In this document: in pieces, positions 1-7,104 of the stretch | How the letters are laid out: every line of letters starts with the position of its first letter | Position numbering within the stretch: the stretch's first letter is position 1 | Source of the DNA: DAOTYX01 sp034434635 | GTDB lineage: Bacteria > Chloroflexota > Anaerolineae > B4-G1 > DUEL01 | Direction: 5' to 3' | Length of the DNA: 19,567 nucleotides | Assembly: GCA_034434635.1 (NCBI GenBank) | Contig: DAOTYX010000201.1 | Coordinates: 1 to 19,567 of the forward strand | Translations under genes and position numbers: made by a program | Notes under the pieces: model-generated | Databases searched by the model: none | What the model was told of the DNA's origin: nothing | Seen by the model: only the letters and a program-made list of their open reading frames with translations

Positions 1-94
1 CTGAATCACCGATAAGGGGTCTGCTTTCCCCATCCCGGTATCCCTGAATCACCGATAAGGGGTCTGCTTTCCCCATCCCGGTATCCCTGAATCA
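1..94. repeat. 43-bp tandem repeat, two copies plus a partial third
   Basis: Bases 1-43 and 44-86 are identical, and 87-94 begin a third copy before the sequence diverges. Each unit contains GGGG and CCCC separated by about 8 bases, flanked by GATA and TATC, so each could form a small hairpin. The array touches the window edge, so the copy number is a minimum. There are no unique spacers, so it is not CRISPR. Function unknown. It lies about 80 bp upstream of the beta-oxidation operon. Confidence 0.9.
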
Positions 95-117
95 ACAAAT
101 GATCGGTAACCCACCCA

Positions 118-153
118 CCAACTTACCAATCTACCAATCTACCAATCTACCAA
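118..153. repeat. 8-bp CCAATCTA array upstream of the beta-oxidation operon
   Basis: An 8-bp unit is repeated without spacing: CCAACTTA at 118-125, CCAATCTA at 126, 134 and 142, then the start of another unit. The array ends about 24 bp before the ATG at 177. The same unit in the same orientation recurs at 1981-2014, before the enoyl-CoA hydratase gene. Its reverse complement is embedded in a 15-bp array at 1405-1490. Confidence 0.9.
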
Positions 154-176
154 CACCCGGATAAGGAGGAAAAACG

Positions 177-1403
177 ATGTACATCTTCAAAGCCGCGGTT
201 GTCGGCGCAGGGACGATGGGCGGCGAGATCGCCCAGGTGATCAGCTTCTCCGGCCTGCCGGTGGTGATGAAGGACATTGACCAGGCAATGCTTGACCGGG
301 GCATGGCCAAGGCCGCCGAAATCTACCAGCGGCGCGTGGAAAAGGGGAAGATGAGCGCCGGCGAGATGCAGTCCAAACTCGACCTGATCATGCCGACCCT
401 GACCTATGACGGGTTCGAGGACGTGGATATCGTCATCGAGGCCGTGCCGGAGCGCATGGACATCAAGAAGGCGGTCTTCGCCGAACTGGACGCCGTCTGC
501 CCGGAGCAGACTATCTTCGCCAGCAACACCTCGGCGCTCTCCATCTCCGAGATGGGCGCGGCCACCAAGCGTCCGCACAAGGTCATCGGCATGCACTTCT
601 TCAACCCCGCCAGCGTGATGAAACTGGTAGAGGTCATCCCTGGCCTGGACACGAGCCAGGAGACAGTGGATGATGTGGTGATGTTCACCGAGGGGTTGCG
701 CAAGATGCCGGTGGTGGTGCAGGAGTGCCCCGGTTTCCTGGTCAACCGGCTGCTGATGCCCTACCTCAACGAGGCCACCAAGGCCCTGGAAGAGGGGGCC
801 GCCTCGGCGCAGGAGATCGACCAGGCCATCCGCGAGTGGGGCATGCCGATGGGGCCGTTCACGCTGATGGACATGCTCGGCATTGACGTCTGCGGCCACG
901 TCGGCGAGTACCTCTACTCCGAGTACGGCGATCGCATGACCCCTGCCCCGCTCTTCCTCAAGTTGATCGAGGCCAAGCGGTTGGGCGAGAAGACCGGCGC
1001 GGGCTTCTACGATCATCCGGGCGGCTTCGAGTCGCCGGTGGTCAAGGGGATGATCGAGGAACTGCAAAAGTCCGGCGCAGTCCCCACCGGCACCCGCTTC
1101 AGTGTTGACCGGCTGATGCTGCCGCTGATCAACGAGGCCGCCCTGTGCGTCCAGGAGAACATCGCCAGCGTCAGCGACATTGACATGTCCATGATCGCCG
1201 GCACAGGGATGACCTACGGCGGGGAGCGCATCGGCCCGCTGGCCATCGCCGACAAGATCGGCCTGGATGTGGTGGTGGAGAAACTCGAGGCCCTGGAGAA
1301 GGAACTCGGCCCGCGCTTCCATCCCTCCCGCCCGTTGAAGCTGCGCGTCCGCGCTGGTCACCTGGGTGTGAAGACGGGGAAGGGGTTCCATGAGTATGCA
1401 TGA
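177..1403 (+). CDS. 3-hydroxyacyl-CoA dehydrogenase (two C-terminal 3HCDH domains)
   Basis: NAD-dependent oxidation of L-3-hydroxyacyl-CoA to 3-ketoacyl-CoA, the third step of beta-oxidation; expected to be cytoplasmic. The 408-residue protein starts at an ATG with AAGGAGGA at 163-170. Residues 10-15 read GAGTMG, the dinucleotide-binding loop. SNTSA lies at 116-120. His140 in HFFNPA and Glu152 have the 12-residue spacing of the catalytic His-Glu pair, and Asn190 in FLVNR is conserved. After the N-terminal 3HCDH_N domain (about 4-183) come two C-terminal 3HCDH repeats (about 185-282 and 312-407), each closing on a G(A/K)GFY/H motif. This resembles the dehydrogenase half of FadB without its hydratase domain, which is a separate gene here (2048). 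It is the first gene of the operon in the window. 3-hydroxybutyryl-CoA dehydrogenase activity is also possible, because chain-length preference cannot be read from the sequence. Confidence 0.93.
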   Translation: MYIFKAAVVGAGTMGGEIAQVISFSGLPVVMKDIDQAMLDRGMAKAAEIYQRRVEKGKMSAGEMQSKLDLIMPTLTYDGFEDVDIVIEAVPERMDIKKAVFAELDAVCPEQTIFASNTSALSISEMGAATKRPHKVIGMHFFNPASVMKLVEVIPGLDTSQETVDDVVMFTEGLRKMPVVVQECPGFLVNRLLMPYLNEATKALEEGAASAQEIDQAIREWGMPMGPFTLMDMLGIDVCGHVGEYLYSEYGDRMTPAPLFLKLIEAKRLGEKTGAGFYDHPGGFESPVVKGMIEELQKSGAVPTGTRFSVDRLMLPLINEAALCVQENIASVSDIDMSMIAGTGMTYGGERIGPLAIADKIGLDVVVEKLEALEKELGPRFHPSRPLKLRVRAGHLGVKTGKGFHEYA

Positions 1404-1404
1404 G

Positions 1405-1490
1405 GTTGGGAACTGGTAGATTGGGAACTGGTAGATTGGGAATTGGTAGATTGGGAATTGGTAGATTGGGAATTGGTAGGTTGGGAAATT
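1405..1490. repeat. 15-bp GGTAGATTGGGAATT array upstream of the four-helix-bundle gene
   Basis: The 11-mer GGTAGATTGGG begins at 1415, 1430, 1445 and 1460, and a variant with AGGT begins at 1475. The copies are linked by AACT or AATT, which gives a strict 15-bp period. GGTAGATTGGG is the exact reverse complement of CCCAATCTACC at 1980-1990, on the far side of the next gene, so the two arrays form inverted arms around it. The array starts one base after the stop codon of the hydroxyacyl-CoA dehydrogenase gene. Confidence 0.92.
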
Positions 1491-1515
1491 GGTAATGGGA
1501 GAGAGGAGGAAAGGG

Positions 1516-1968
1516 GTGGCAGGAGAGGGGCAGCGAGGGTTCGAGGATCTGGAATGCTATCGGCTTGCATTACAGGTTCTGCGAGAAGCGTATGCCGTCG
1601 CCCGACGCCTGCCATCGGAGGAGCGGTACAACCTGGCCGATCAGATTCGCAGGGCAGCAACCAGCGTCGCTCTCAACATCGCCGAAGGGTACGGGCGCTA
1701 TCACTACCTGGATAGCCTGCGCTTCTACTACAACGCCAGAGGTTCCCTCAACGAAACCCTGAGCGGTTTCATCCTCTGCGACGAGATGGGCTATACCACT
1801 GGCGAACTGTCCCGTCAGCGTGAGCTCTGCCACTGCGCCCTGCGCTCCTTGAACGGTTACATCCGTTACATCCGCGAAAGACAACAGGGACACCAGGAAT
1901 ACGGCAAATCCCTCCACGAAGACACCCTCACCTGCCTGCCCGTTCCCGAACCCTGCGGAGAAGACTAA
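1516..1968 (+). CDS. Four-helix bundle protein (S23/IVP family)
   Basis: A 150-residue protein of the family found in 23S rRNA intervening sequences (PF05635-like) and related in fold to the Avd accessory protein of diversity-generating retroelements. Family hallmarks are clear: FEDLECYRLAL at 9-19, LPSEERYNLADQIRRAATSV at 32-51, NIAEGYGR at 54-61, and ARGSLNETLSG at 74-84. The biochemical role of the family is unsettled, and basic surfaces suggest nucleic-acid binding. I chose the GTG at 1516 because AGGAGGA (1504-1510) lies five bases ahead of it. TTG at 1489 and ATG at 1495 are in frame but lie inside or next to the repeat array and ahead of the ribosome-binding site. The gene interrupts the beta-oxidation operon and is bounded by inverted repeat arrays. 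It has no evident metabolic link to its neighbours and looks inserted. Confidence 0.88.
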   Translation: MAGEGQRGFEDLECYRLALQVLREAYAVARRLPSEERYNLADQIRRAATSVALNIAEGYGRYHYLDSLRFYYNARGSLNETLSGFILCDEMGYTTGELSRQRELCHCALRSLNGYIRYIRERQQGHQEYGKSLHEDTLTCLPVPEPCGED

Positions 1969-1979
1969 CCTCTCCCCCT

Positions 1980-2015
1980 CCCAATCTACCAATCTACCAA
2001 TGTACCAATCTACCA
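1980..2015. repeat. 8-bp CCAATCTA array downstream of the four-helix-bundle gene
   Basis: CCAATCTA occurs at 1981, 1989 and 2005, with CCAATGTA at 1997. It begins 12 bp after the TAA of the four-helix-bundle gene and ends about 33 bp before the ATG of the enoyl-CoA hydratase gene. It is inverted relative to the 1405-1490 array and in the same orientation as the 118-153 array. Confidence 0.92.
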
Positions 2016-2047
2016 CTCTCCCCCCCCACCCAAAAGGAGAAAAAACC

Positions 2048-2848
2048 ATGAGCAACTGGCAATACATCCGCATAGAGATCGAGGAGAACATCGCCACGCT
2101 GACCATTGACCATCCCCCGGTCAACTCCTTCAACCAACAGGTGGTGAAGGAGATGGACGAGGCGGTGGACGAACTGCTGGCGAACGACGCAGTGAAGGCC
2201 GTCGTCATCACCGGCGCAGGCACCAACGCCTTCGTCGCCGGGGCGGACATCCCGGAGATCAAGGCGCTGCTGGACAATCCGGCCGAGGGCTACGCCGCCT
2301 CCCGCGCGTTCATCGAGCGCGGCCAGAAGCTGTTCCTGAAGATCGAGCAGGCCACCAAGCCGTTCATCGCGGCGATCAACGGCTTCTGCCTGGGTGGCGG
2401 GCTGGAACTCTCCATGGCCTGCCACATGCGCGTCTGCTCCGACCGGGCGCGCATGGGTCAGCCGGAGATCAACCTGGGCATCATCCCCGGCTGGGGCGGC
2501 ACGCAGCGGCTCGCGCGCATCGTCGGGCGCGGCAAGGCCATCGAACTGATCCTCACCGCCGATATGATCACCGCGCAGGAGGCCTACCGCCTCAACCTGG
2601 TCAACAAGGTCGTCCCTGCCGGCGCCGTGCTCAAAGAGGCGCGGGACCTGGCGCGCAAGATCGTCAGCAAGTCCAGGTTCCCCATCGCCGCCGCACTGCG
2701 CGCCATCAACGACGGCCTGGCCCTGCCCATCGCCGAGGGCCTCAAGGTCGAAGCGGAGCAGTTCGTCAGCCTGGCCAACACTGAGGACATCCGCGAGGGC
2801 GTCAGCGCCTTCCTCGAAAAGCGGCAACCGCAGTTCAAGGACCGGTAG
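2048..2848 (+). CDS. Enoyl-CoA hydratase (crotonase family)
   Basis: Hydrates trans-2-enoyl-CoA to 3-hydroxyacyl-CoA, the second step of beta-oxidation. The product has 266 residues, the usual size for a stand-alone crotonase. The oxyanion-hole segments are FVAGADIPE (62-70) and NGFCLGGGLE (111-120). Both catalytic glutamates of true hydratases are present: Glu120 in GGGLELSMACH and Glu140 in GQPEINLGIIPG, followed by GGTQRLAR. The ATG at 2048 is supported by AAAGGAGA at 2033-2040. An upstream in-frame start at 2000 lies inside the repeat array and is unlikely. It provides the hydratase activity that FadB-type fusions carry in one polypeptide. Retention of both glutamates makes an isomerase or hydrolase of the same superfamily less likely. 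Confidence 0.93.
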   Translation: MSNWQYIRIEIEENIATLTIDHPPVNSFNQQVVKEMDEAVDELLANDAVKAVVITGAGTNAFVAGADIPEIKALLDNPAEGYAASRAFIERGQKLFLKIEQATKPFIAAINGFCLGGGLELSMACHMRVCSDRARMGQPEINLGIIPGWGGTQRLARIVGRGKAIELILTADMITAQEAYRLNLVNKVVPAGAVLKEARDLARKIVSKSRFPIAAALRAINDGLALPIAEGLKVEAEQFVSLANTEDIREGVSAFLEKRQPQFKDR

Positions 2849-2859
2849 CAGGTTGGGGG

Positions 2860-2918
2860 TTTCAGGTTTCAGGGTTACAGGTTTCAGGTTTCAACCTGAA
2901 ACCTGTAACCTGTAACTG
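2860..2918. repeat. GTTTCAG-type repeats with a near-perfect 38-bp palindrome
   Basis: The 18 bases at 2873-2890 (GGTTACAGGTTTCAGGTT) are perfectly complementary to 2893-2910, with only TC between them. Repeats of CAGGTTTCAGG-type sequence extend to both sides. No T-rich tract follows, so a simple Rho-independent terminator is not indicated. The structure lies in the 103-bp gap between the hydratase gene and the first acyl-CoA dehydrogenase gene, where it could act as an RNA-processing or stabilising hairpin, or be a dispersed intergenic palindrome. Confidence 0.9.
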
Positions 2919-2951
2919 CTTCTCCTGCGACCTGCACGCGGAGGTGAAAAC

Positions 2952-4088
2952 ATGGATTTTGCCCTGAGCGAAGAGCAACGGATGTTCCGCGACATGTTCC
3001 GCAACTTTGCCGCCAAAGACGTCGCACCTCACGCGGAGGAGATAGACCACAGTGAGCGGCTCTCTGCCGAGATCCTGAAAAAGGCGACCAACCAGGGCTT
3101 CTTCGGGGCGACCCTGCCGGAAGAGTACTTCGGCGCGGCGCTCGACACCCTCAGTTATGCGCTGCTGCTGGAATCCCTGGCCGGCGCCTGCGCTTCCCTC
3201 GCCTTCACCGTCGCCGCCCACGTCAGCCTGGCCGCGATGAGCCTCTTCCACCACGGCACCGCCGCGCAAAAAGAGGAGTGGCTGCCCCCGCTGGCCAGCG
3301 GCGAGGCGCTCGGCGCTTTCGCCCTCACCGAGCCGGATGCGGGCAGCGACATCTCGGCGCTGCAGACCCGCGCCGTCGCCGACGGCGACGAGGTGGTGCT
3401 CGACGGCGTCAAGACCTGGGTCACCAACGGCGAGAGCGCTGGCCTCTTCGTCGTCTTCACCCGCGAGGACGCCTTCCTGGTCCCCCGCGACACGCCAGGG
3501 TTGACCGTGGGCTACCGCGAGCCCACGCTGGGGCTGCGCGCGGCAACCTTCAACACCATCTACCTGGAAGGCTGCCGTATCCCGTCCACCCACCGTCTCG
3601 GCGCCCCAGGAGAGGGACTGCAGATCGCACGACGCGCGCTCGACCGCATGGCACTGGCCGTGGCCGCCATCGGCCTGGGCCTGGCGACCTCGGCCATCGA
3701 GGTCGCCGCGCAGTTCGCCACCGAACGGGTGCAGTTCGGCGTGCCCATCGCCAAGAAGCAGGCCATCCAGAACTACGTCGCCGACGCACACATCGAGACA
3801 GAAGCCCTGCGCTATCTGGTCTACCACGCCGCCTGGCTGCTGGAGCAGGAAGGGGAACTGGGAACGGAAGCCGCGGTCGTCAAGACCTTCGGCGCCCGCG
3901 TCGCCCGCAGCGTCACCAACCGCATGCTTCAGGTGATGGGCGGCTACGGGTACATGGAAGATTACCCGATGGCCCGCAAGTACCGCGATGCGCGCATGCT
4001 CAGCCTCTCCGACGTGCCGACGGAACTGCAGGTCTTCCGGGTCGCCCAGCGCATCTTCGCCGACCGCGACATCGCGATCGCGCCGTAA
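2952..4088 (+). CDS. Acyl-CoA dehydrogenase family protein with Asp at the catalytic-Glu position
   Basis: An FAD flavoenzyme expected to introduce the 2,3 double bond into an acyl-CoA and pass electrons to ETF. The product has 378 residues and begins MDFALSEEQRMFRD. Family features are ALTEPDAGSD (124-133) in the middle beta domain, WVTNGESAG (156-164), RVQFGVPIAKKQAIQ (259-273) and QVMGGYGYMEDYP (327-339). Where most members have EGT with the catalytic Glu, this protein has SDVPTELQ (353-360), placing Asp354 at the base position by ungapped comparison with the next gene. The alternative position used by isovaleryl-CoA dehydrogenase is also Asp (Asp231 in RALDRMAL). The start has GGAGGTG at 2940-2946. 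It sits 10 bp before a canonical paralogue and the ETF genes. It may be an active enzyme with different specificity or a non-catalytic partner subunit. Confidence 0.88.
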   Translation: MDFALSEEQRMFRDMFRNFAAKDVAPHAEEIDHSERLSAEILKKATNQGFFGATLPEEYFGAALDTLSYALLLESLAGACASLAFTVAAHVSLAAMSLFHHGTAAQKEEWLPPLASGEALGAFALTEPDAGSDISALQTRAVADGDEVVLDGVKTWVTNGESAGLFVVFTREDAFLVPRDTPGLTVGYREPTLGLRAATFNTIYLEGCRIPSTHRLGAPGEGLQIARRALDRMALAVAAIGLGLATSAIEVAAQFATERVQFGVPIAKKQAIQNYVADAHIETEALRYLVYHAAWLLEQEGELGTEAAVVKTFGARVARSVTNRMLQVMGGYGYMEDYPMARKYRDARMLSLSDVPTELQVFRVAQRIFADRDIAIAP

Positions 4089-4098
4089 GGAGGCGAAA

Positions 4099-5265
4099 AT
4101 GGACTTCACGTTTGCTCCCGAACACGTAGCCTTGCGCCGGATGATCCGTGAGTTCGCCGAGAACGAGGTGGCGCCGATCGCCGCGGAGTGCGACCGCAAG
4201 CACCAGGTGCCACGCGAGGTCATCCGCAAACTCGGCGAAGCAGGCCTGCTGGGGGTCTGCTTCCCTCAGGAGTACGGCGGGATGGGGGCTGGCGAGGCTG
4301 GCTACTGCATCCTGATGGAGGAACTGGGCCGCGTCTGCACCTCGACAGCGACCAACGTCGGCGCGCACATCGGCATCGGCGCGATGGCCATCCACCTGGA
4401 CGGCAACCCCGAGCAGAAGCGCAAGTACCTGACGCCGCTGGCCCGCGGCGAGAAGATCGCCGCCTTCGGCCTGACCGAACCCAACGCTGGCTCAGACGCC
4501 GCCAACATCCGCACCCGCGCGGTCCGCGAGGGGGACTCCTGGATCCTCGACGGCGGAAAAGTGTTCATCACCAACGGCGGCTACGCCGACATCTGCACGG
4601 TGATGGCCGTGACCGACCCGGCGCTGGGCGCCCGCGGCGGCGTGACCGCCTTCATCGTCGAGACTCACTGGCCAGGTTTCAAGGTGGCCCGCGAAGAGGA
4701 CAAGATGGGCATCCGCGGCACCAGCACGGCCGAACTCACCTTCGAAGAACTGCGCGTGCCCCACGAGAATGTGCTGGGCAAGGTCGGTGAGGGGTTCATC
4801 ACCTTCATGAAATCGCTGGACATGGGCCGGCTGACGTTGGGCGCCGCCGGTCTGGGCGGCGCACAGGCCGCCCTGGAGGTGATGGTGCACTGGGCCAAGA
4901 CCCGCAAGCAGTTCGGCGTCGAACTGGCCCACAAGCAATCCATCCAGTGGATGATCGCCAACCTGGCCACGGAAATCGAGGCGCTGCGCAGCCTGGTCTA
5001 TCGCGTGGCCTGGCTGGTGGACACGCACCAGCCGTTCGGTCAGCTGGCGGCGATGTGTAAACTGTACGGCTCAGAGGTGGCCTCACGGGCCATTGACATG
5101 GCCGTCCAGGTCCACGGCGCGCTCGGCCTCTCGCGGGACTACCCGCTGGAACGCTACTTCCGCGACGCCCGCATCGCCGAGATCTTCGAAGGAACCAACG
5201 AGATTCAGCGCATCGTCATCGCTACCGACATCTTCCGCGAGCATGGCGTGCGCATCCGGCCCTAG
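4099..5265 (+). CDS. Acyl-CoA dehydrogenase
   Basis: FAD-dependent acyl-CoA dehydrogenase of 388 residues, catalysing the first oxidative step of beta-oxidation with ETF as acceptor. Seen directly: GLTEPNAGSD, KVFITNGGYADI, GIRGTSTAEL, and ARIAEIFEGTNEIQ near the C-terminus. Glu364 in FEGT is the expected catalytic base, and RKQFG plus QVHGALGLSRDYP are the FAD-contact regions. The ATG at 4099 is preceded by AAGGAGG at 4087-4093, which overlaps the stop of the previous gene. An in-frame extension upstream runs over the preceding coding region and is not credible. The etfB ribosome-binding site overlaps this gene's TAG, so translation of the cluster is probably coupled. Chain length (short, medium or branched) cannot be decided from the sequence. 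Confidence 0.94.
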   Translation: MDFTFAPEHVALRRMIREFAENEVAPIAAECDRKHQVPREVIRKLGEAGLLGVCFPQEYGGMGAGEAGYCILMEELGRVCTSTATNVGAHIGIGAMAIHLDGNPEQKRKYLTPLARGEKIAAFGLTEPNAGSDAANIRTRAVREGDSWILDGGKVFITNGGYADICTVMAVTDPALGARGGVTAFIVETHWPGFKVAREEDKMGIRGTSTAELTFEELRVPHENVLGKVGEGFITFMKSLDMGRLTLGAAGLGGAQAALEVMVHWAKTRKQFGVELAHKQSIQWMIANLATEIEALRSLVYRVAWLVDTHQPFGQLAAMCKLYGSEVASRAIDMAVQVHGALGLSRDYPLERYFRDARIAEIFEGTNEIQRIVIATDIFREHGVRIRP

Positions 5266-5275
5266 GAGGAATAGC

Positions 5276-6049
5276 ATGCGAATCCTCGTTGTGATCGGTA
5301 GAGTGCTCAACCCCAGAGGGATCACCGTCAACCGGCGGGCCGGCCGCGTGTTCGTCAACCGCGAGGAGTACGTGATGCAGCCAGCCGACCGCTGCGCGCT
5401 CGAGATGGCGCTGCGCATCAAAGACGCCCACGGCGCCGAGGTGATCGCCCTCCCTCGCGGCCCACTGCCCGACGACGATGTGCTGCGCCAGGCCATCGCC
5501 ACCGGCGCCGACCGCGCCATCTACCTGGTTGGCGACGGTTTCGCTGCGGACGATGGGGCGATGGCCGGCCTGCTGGCCGCAGCAGCCACCCGACTCGGCG
5601 GCGCTGACCTGATCCTCACCGGCGCGACAACGCTGGACAGCGGCCAGGGACAACTGGGCCCCCGGCTGGCAGAAGCGCTGGGCTGGCCGCAGGTGGTGGA
5701 CGCCTGGGACATCAGGCCACAGGACGGTGCCGTCCAGGTCGTCTGCCGTGCGGACGATGGCTTCGTGGTGATGGAGGCTCCCCTGCCGGCAGTCGTCACC
5801 ATCGCGCCAGGCGCGCTCAAGCCCCGCTATCCCGGCGGCGCGCGCCTCATCAACATCTACAAGGGCGTGGGCGACGTCGCCGCCGCCCTGGAACGGTGGG
5901 AGGTCGGCGACCTGGCCGCAGGGCTGAGCCTGACCCCGCTGCTGGAACAGCGCGGACAGGAGTTCCCGCCGGAACGGGAGCGCGGCACGCGCTTCAGCGG
6001 CACGCCGCAGGAACTGGCCGACGCGCTGCGCAACAGGCTGCCGAGGTAA
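5276..6049 (+). CDS. etfB: Electron transfer flavoprotein, beta subunit
   Basis: The smaller ETF subunit, which with EtfA accepts electrons from acyl-CoA dehydrogenases. The product has 257 residues, typical for EtfB. The N-terminal strand MRILVVIGRVLNP, the segment VMQPADRCALEMALRIKDAHG (from residue 33; family form NPxDxxALExAL) and GADRAIYLVGD match the family. LILTGATTLDSGQGQLGPRL followed by LAEALGWPQVV corresponds to the AMP/FAD-binding loop, usually written D(G/D)DTxQVGP, here as DSGQGQLGP at 121-129. APLPAVVTI and LKPRYP close the fold. AGGAGGA at 5264-5270 precedes the ATG and overlaps the preceding stop. Whether this ETF bifurcates electrons cannot be settled by eye. The adjacency to two acyl-CoA dehydrogenases supports the ETF role. 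Confidence 0.92.
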   Translation: MRILVVIGRVLNPRGITVNRRAGRVFVNREEYVMQPADRCALEMALRIKDAHGAEVIALPRGPLPDDDVLRQAIATGADRAIYLVGDGFAADDGAMAGLLAAAATRLGGADLILTGATTLDSGQGQLGPRLAEALGWPQVVDAWDIRPQDGAVQVVCRADDGFVVMEAPLPAVVTIAPGALKPRYPGGARLINIYKGVGDVAAALERWEVGDLAAGLSLTPLLEQRGQEFPPERERGTRFSGTPQELADALRNRLPR

Positions 6050-6060
6050 GGAGGACTGAG

Positions 6061-7092
6061 ATGGATGCTTCGTTCCTTGACCTCTTGATGGCCCAACAGG
6101 AGGAGGTCTCCGAGGCGGAAGGCGGCGGGGGCGGTATCTGGGTCGTGGCCGACGTGGTCAACGGCCAGGTCGCCCCGGTGACGCTGGAGGCGCTCGGACT
6201 GGCCCGTACCCTGGCCGGCTCCCTCGGCGCTTACGTCTACGGTGTGCTGCTGGGGTCGGGCGTGAGCGACCTGGCCGCCGTGCTCTATCAGGCTGGCGCT
6301 GACGGGGTGCGCGTGGCCGACCATCCCGCGCTGGACGGCCAGGCCATGGAGCCTTACCTCAGCGTGCTGAGCAGCCTGTTCGAGGCCGAGCAGCCCGAAG
6401 TGGTGCTGTTCGGGGCCACCGCGCTGGGAGAAGCGCTGGCCCCGCGGCTGGCGCAACGCATGGGCGGCGGGCTGATCGAACACGCCGTCAGTGCGACCCT
6501 GGACGAATCCACCCGCACCGTGCAGGCGGGCGTGCCGATCTACGGCGGCGAGTTCTTCGAGGTCCTGGCCTGCCCGCAGGCCCGCCCGCAGTTTCTCACC
6601 ATCGAGCCGGGCGCTTTCCCCGCACCTTTCCTTGACCCCTACCGCAAGGGGGAGCCGAAGGCGATCGAGGTCGAACCGGCGGCGCCGATGACCCGTCTCC
6701 TGGGCCCGGCGGAGGGCTTCACGCCGCCTCCGGTCCCGCTGGCGCAGGCCCCCGTGGTCGTCGCCGCCGGGCGGCAGGCGGGGGACTTCTCGCTGGTGCA
6801 GCGGCTGGCGGCAGCACTGGGCGGACGGGTCGCTGGCGACCGTGGCGCGCGCGACGCCGGTTGGGTGACCGCGGAGCAGGTGGTGGACATCCGCGGCGTC
6901 ACCATCGCCCCGGCGCTCTACGTCGCTGTGGGCATCCGCGGTGACACCTTCCACAACACCGCTGTCGCCGACGCGAAGTTCATCGTCGCCATCCACCCCG
7001 ACCCCACCGCCCCCATCTTCCAGATCGCCGATCTGTGCGTCGAGGCTGACCCCAAGGAAGTGTTGCCAGCCCTGCTGGAAGCGCTGGGATGA
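6061..7092 (+). CDS. etfA: Electron transfer flavoprotein, alpha subunit (divergent FAD loops)
   Basis: The larger ETF subunit, which carries the C-terminal FAD domain. The product has 343 residues. The N-terminal domain begins IWVVADVVNGQ at 26-36. The C-terminal domain is recognised by RDAGWVTAEQVV (264-275), TIAPALYVAVGI (281-292) and FIVAIHPDPTAPIFQIAD (307-324). Several normally conserved FAD contacts differ. The GQTGK loop is DIRGV (276-280), SGAIQH is RGDTFH (293-298, His retained), and Asn in AINKDP is His (AIHPDP, 310-315). The SGGRG motif reads AAGRQ at 235-239. It starts at an ATG 11 bp after etfB, with AAGGAGGA at 6048-6055 overlapping the etfB stop. Assignment to EtfA is secure from overall pattern and pairing with etfB. 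The loop changes suggest an atypical ETF subfamily. Confidence 0.9.
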   Translation: MDASFLDLLMAQQEEVSEAEGGGGGIWVVADVVNGQVAPVTLEALGLARTLAGSLGAYVYGVLLGSGVSDLAAVLYQAGADGVRVADHPALDGQAMEPYLSVLSSLFEAEQPEVVLFGATALGEALAPRLAQRMGGGLIEHAVSATLDESTRTVQAGVPIYGGEFFEVLACPQARPQFLTIEPGAFPAPFLDPYRKGEPKAIEVEPAAPMTRLLGPAEGFTPPPVPLAQAPVVVAAGRQAGDFSLVQRLAAALGGRVAGDRGARDAGWVTAEQVVDIRGVTIAPALYVAVGIRGDTFHNTAVADAKFIVAIHPDPTAPIFQIADLCVEADPKEVLPALLEALG

Positions 7093-7104
7093 TGCGGTGA
7101 TACC

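Noticed and set aside
1..94. CRISPR array
   Set aside because: The 43-bp units abut directly with no spacers, and no cas genes are present.
1443..1715. Reading frame with VDWEL-type peptide repeats overlapping the four-helix-bundle gene
   Set aside because: The peptide repeat is a consequence of the 15-bp DNA period. The frame overlaps the well-supported gene at 1516 in another frame and has no start signal.
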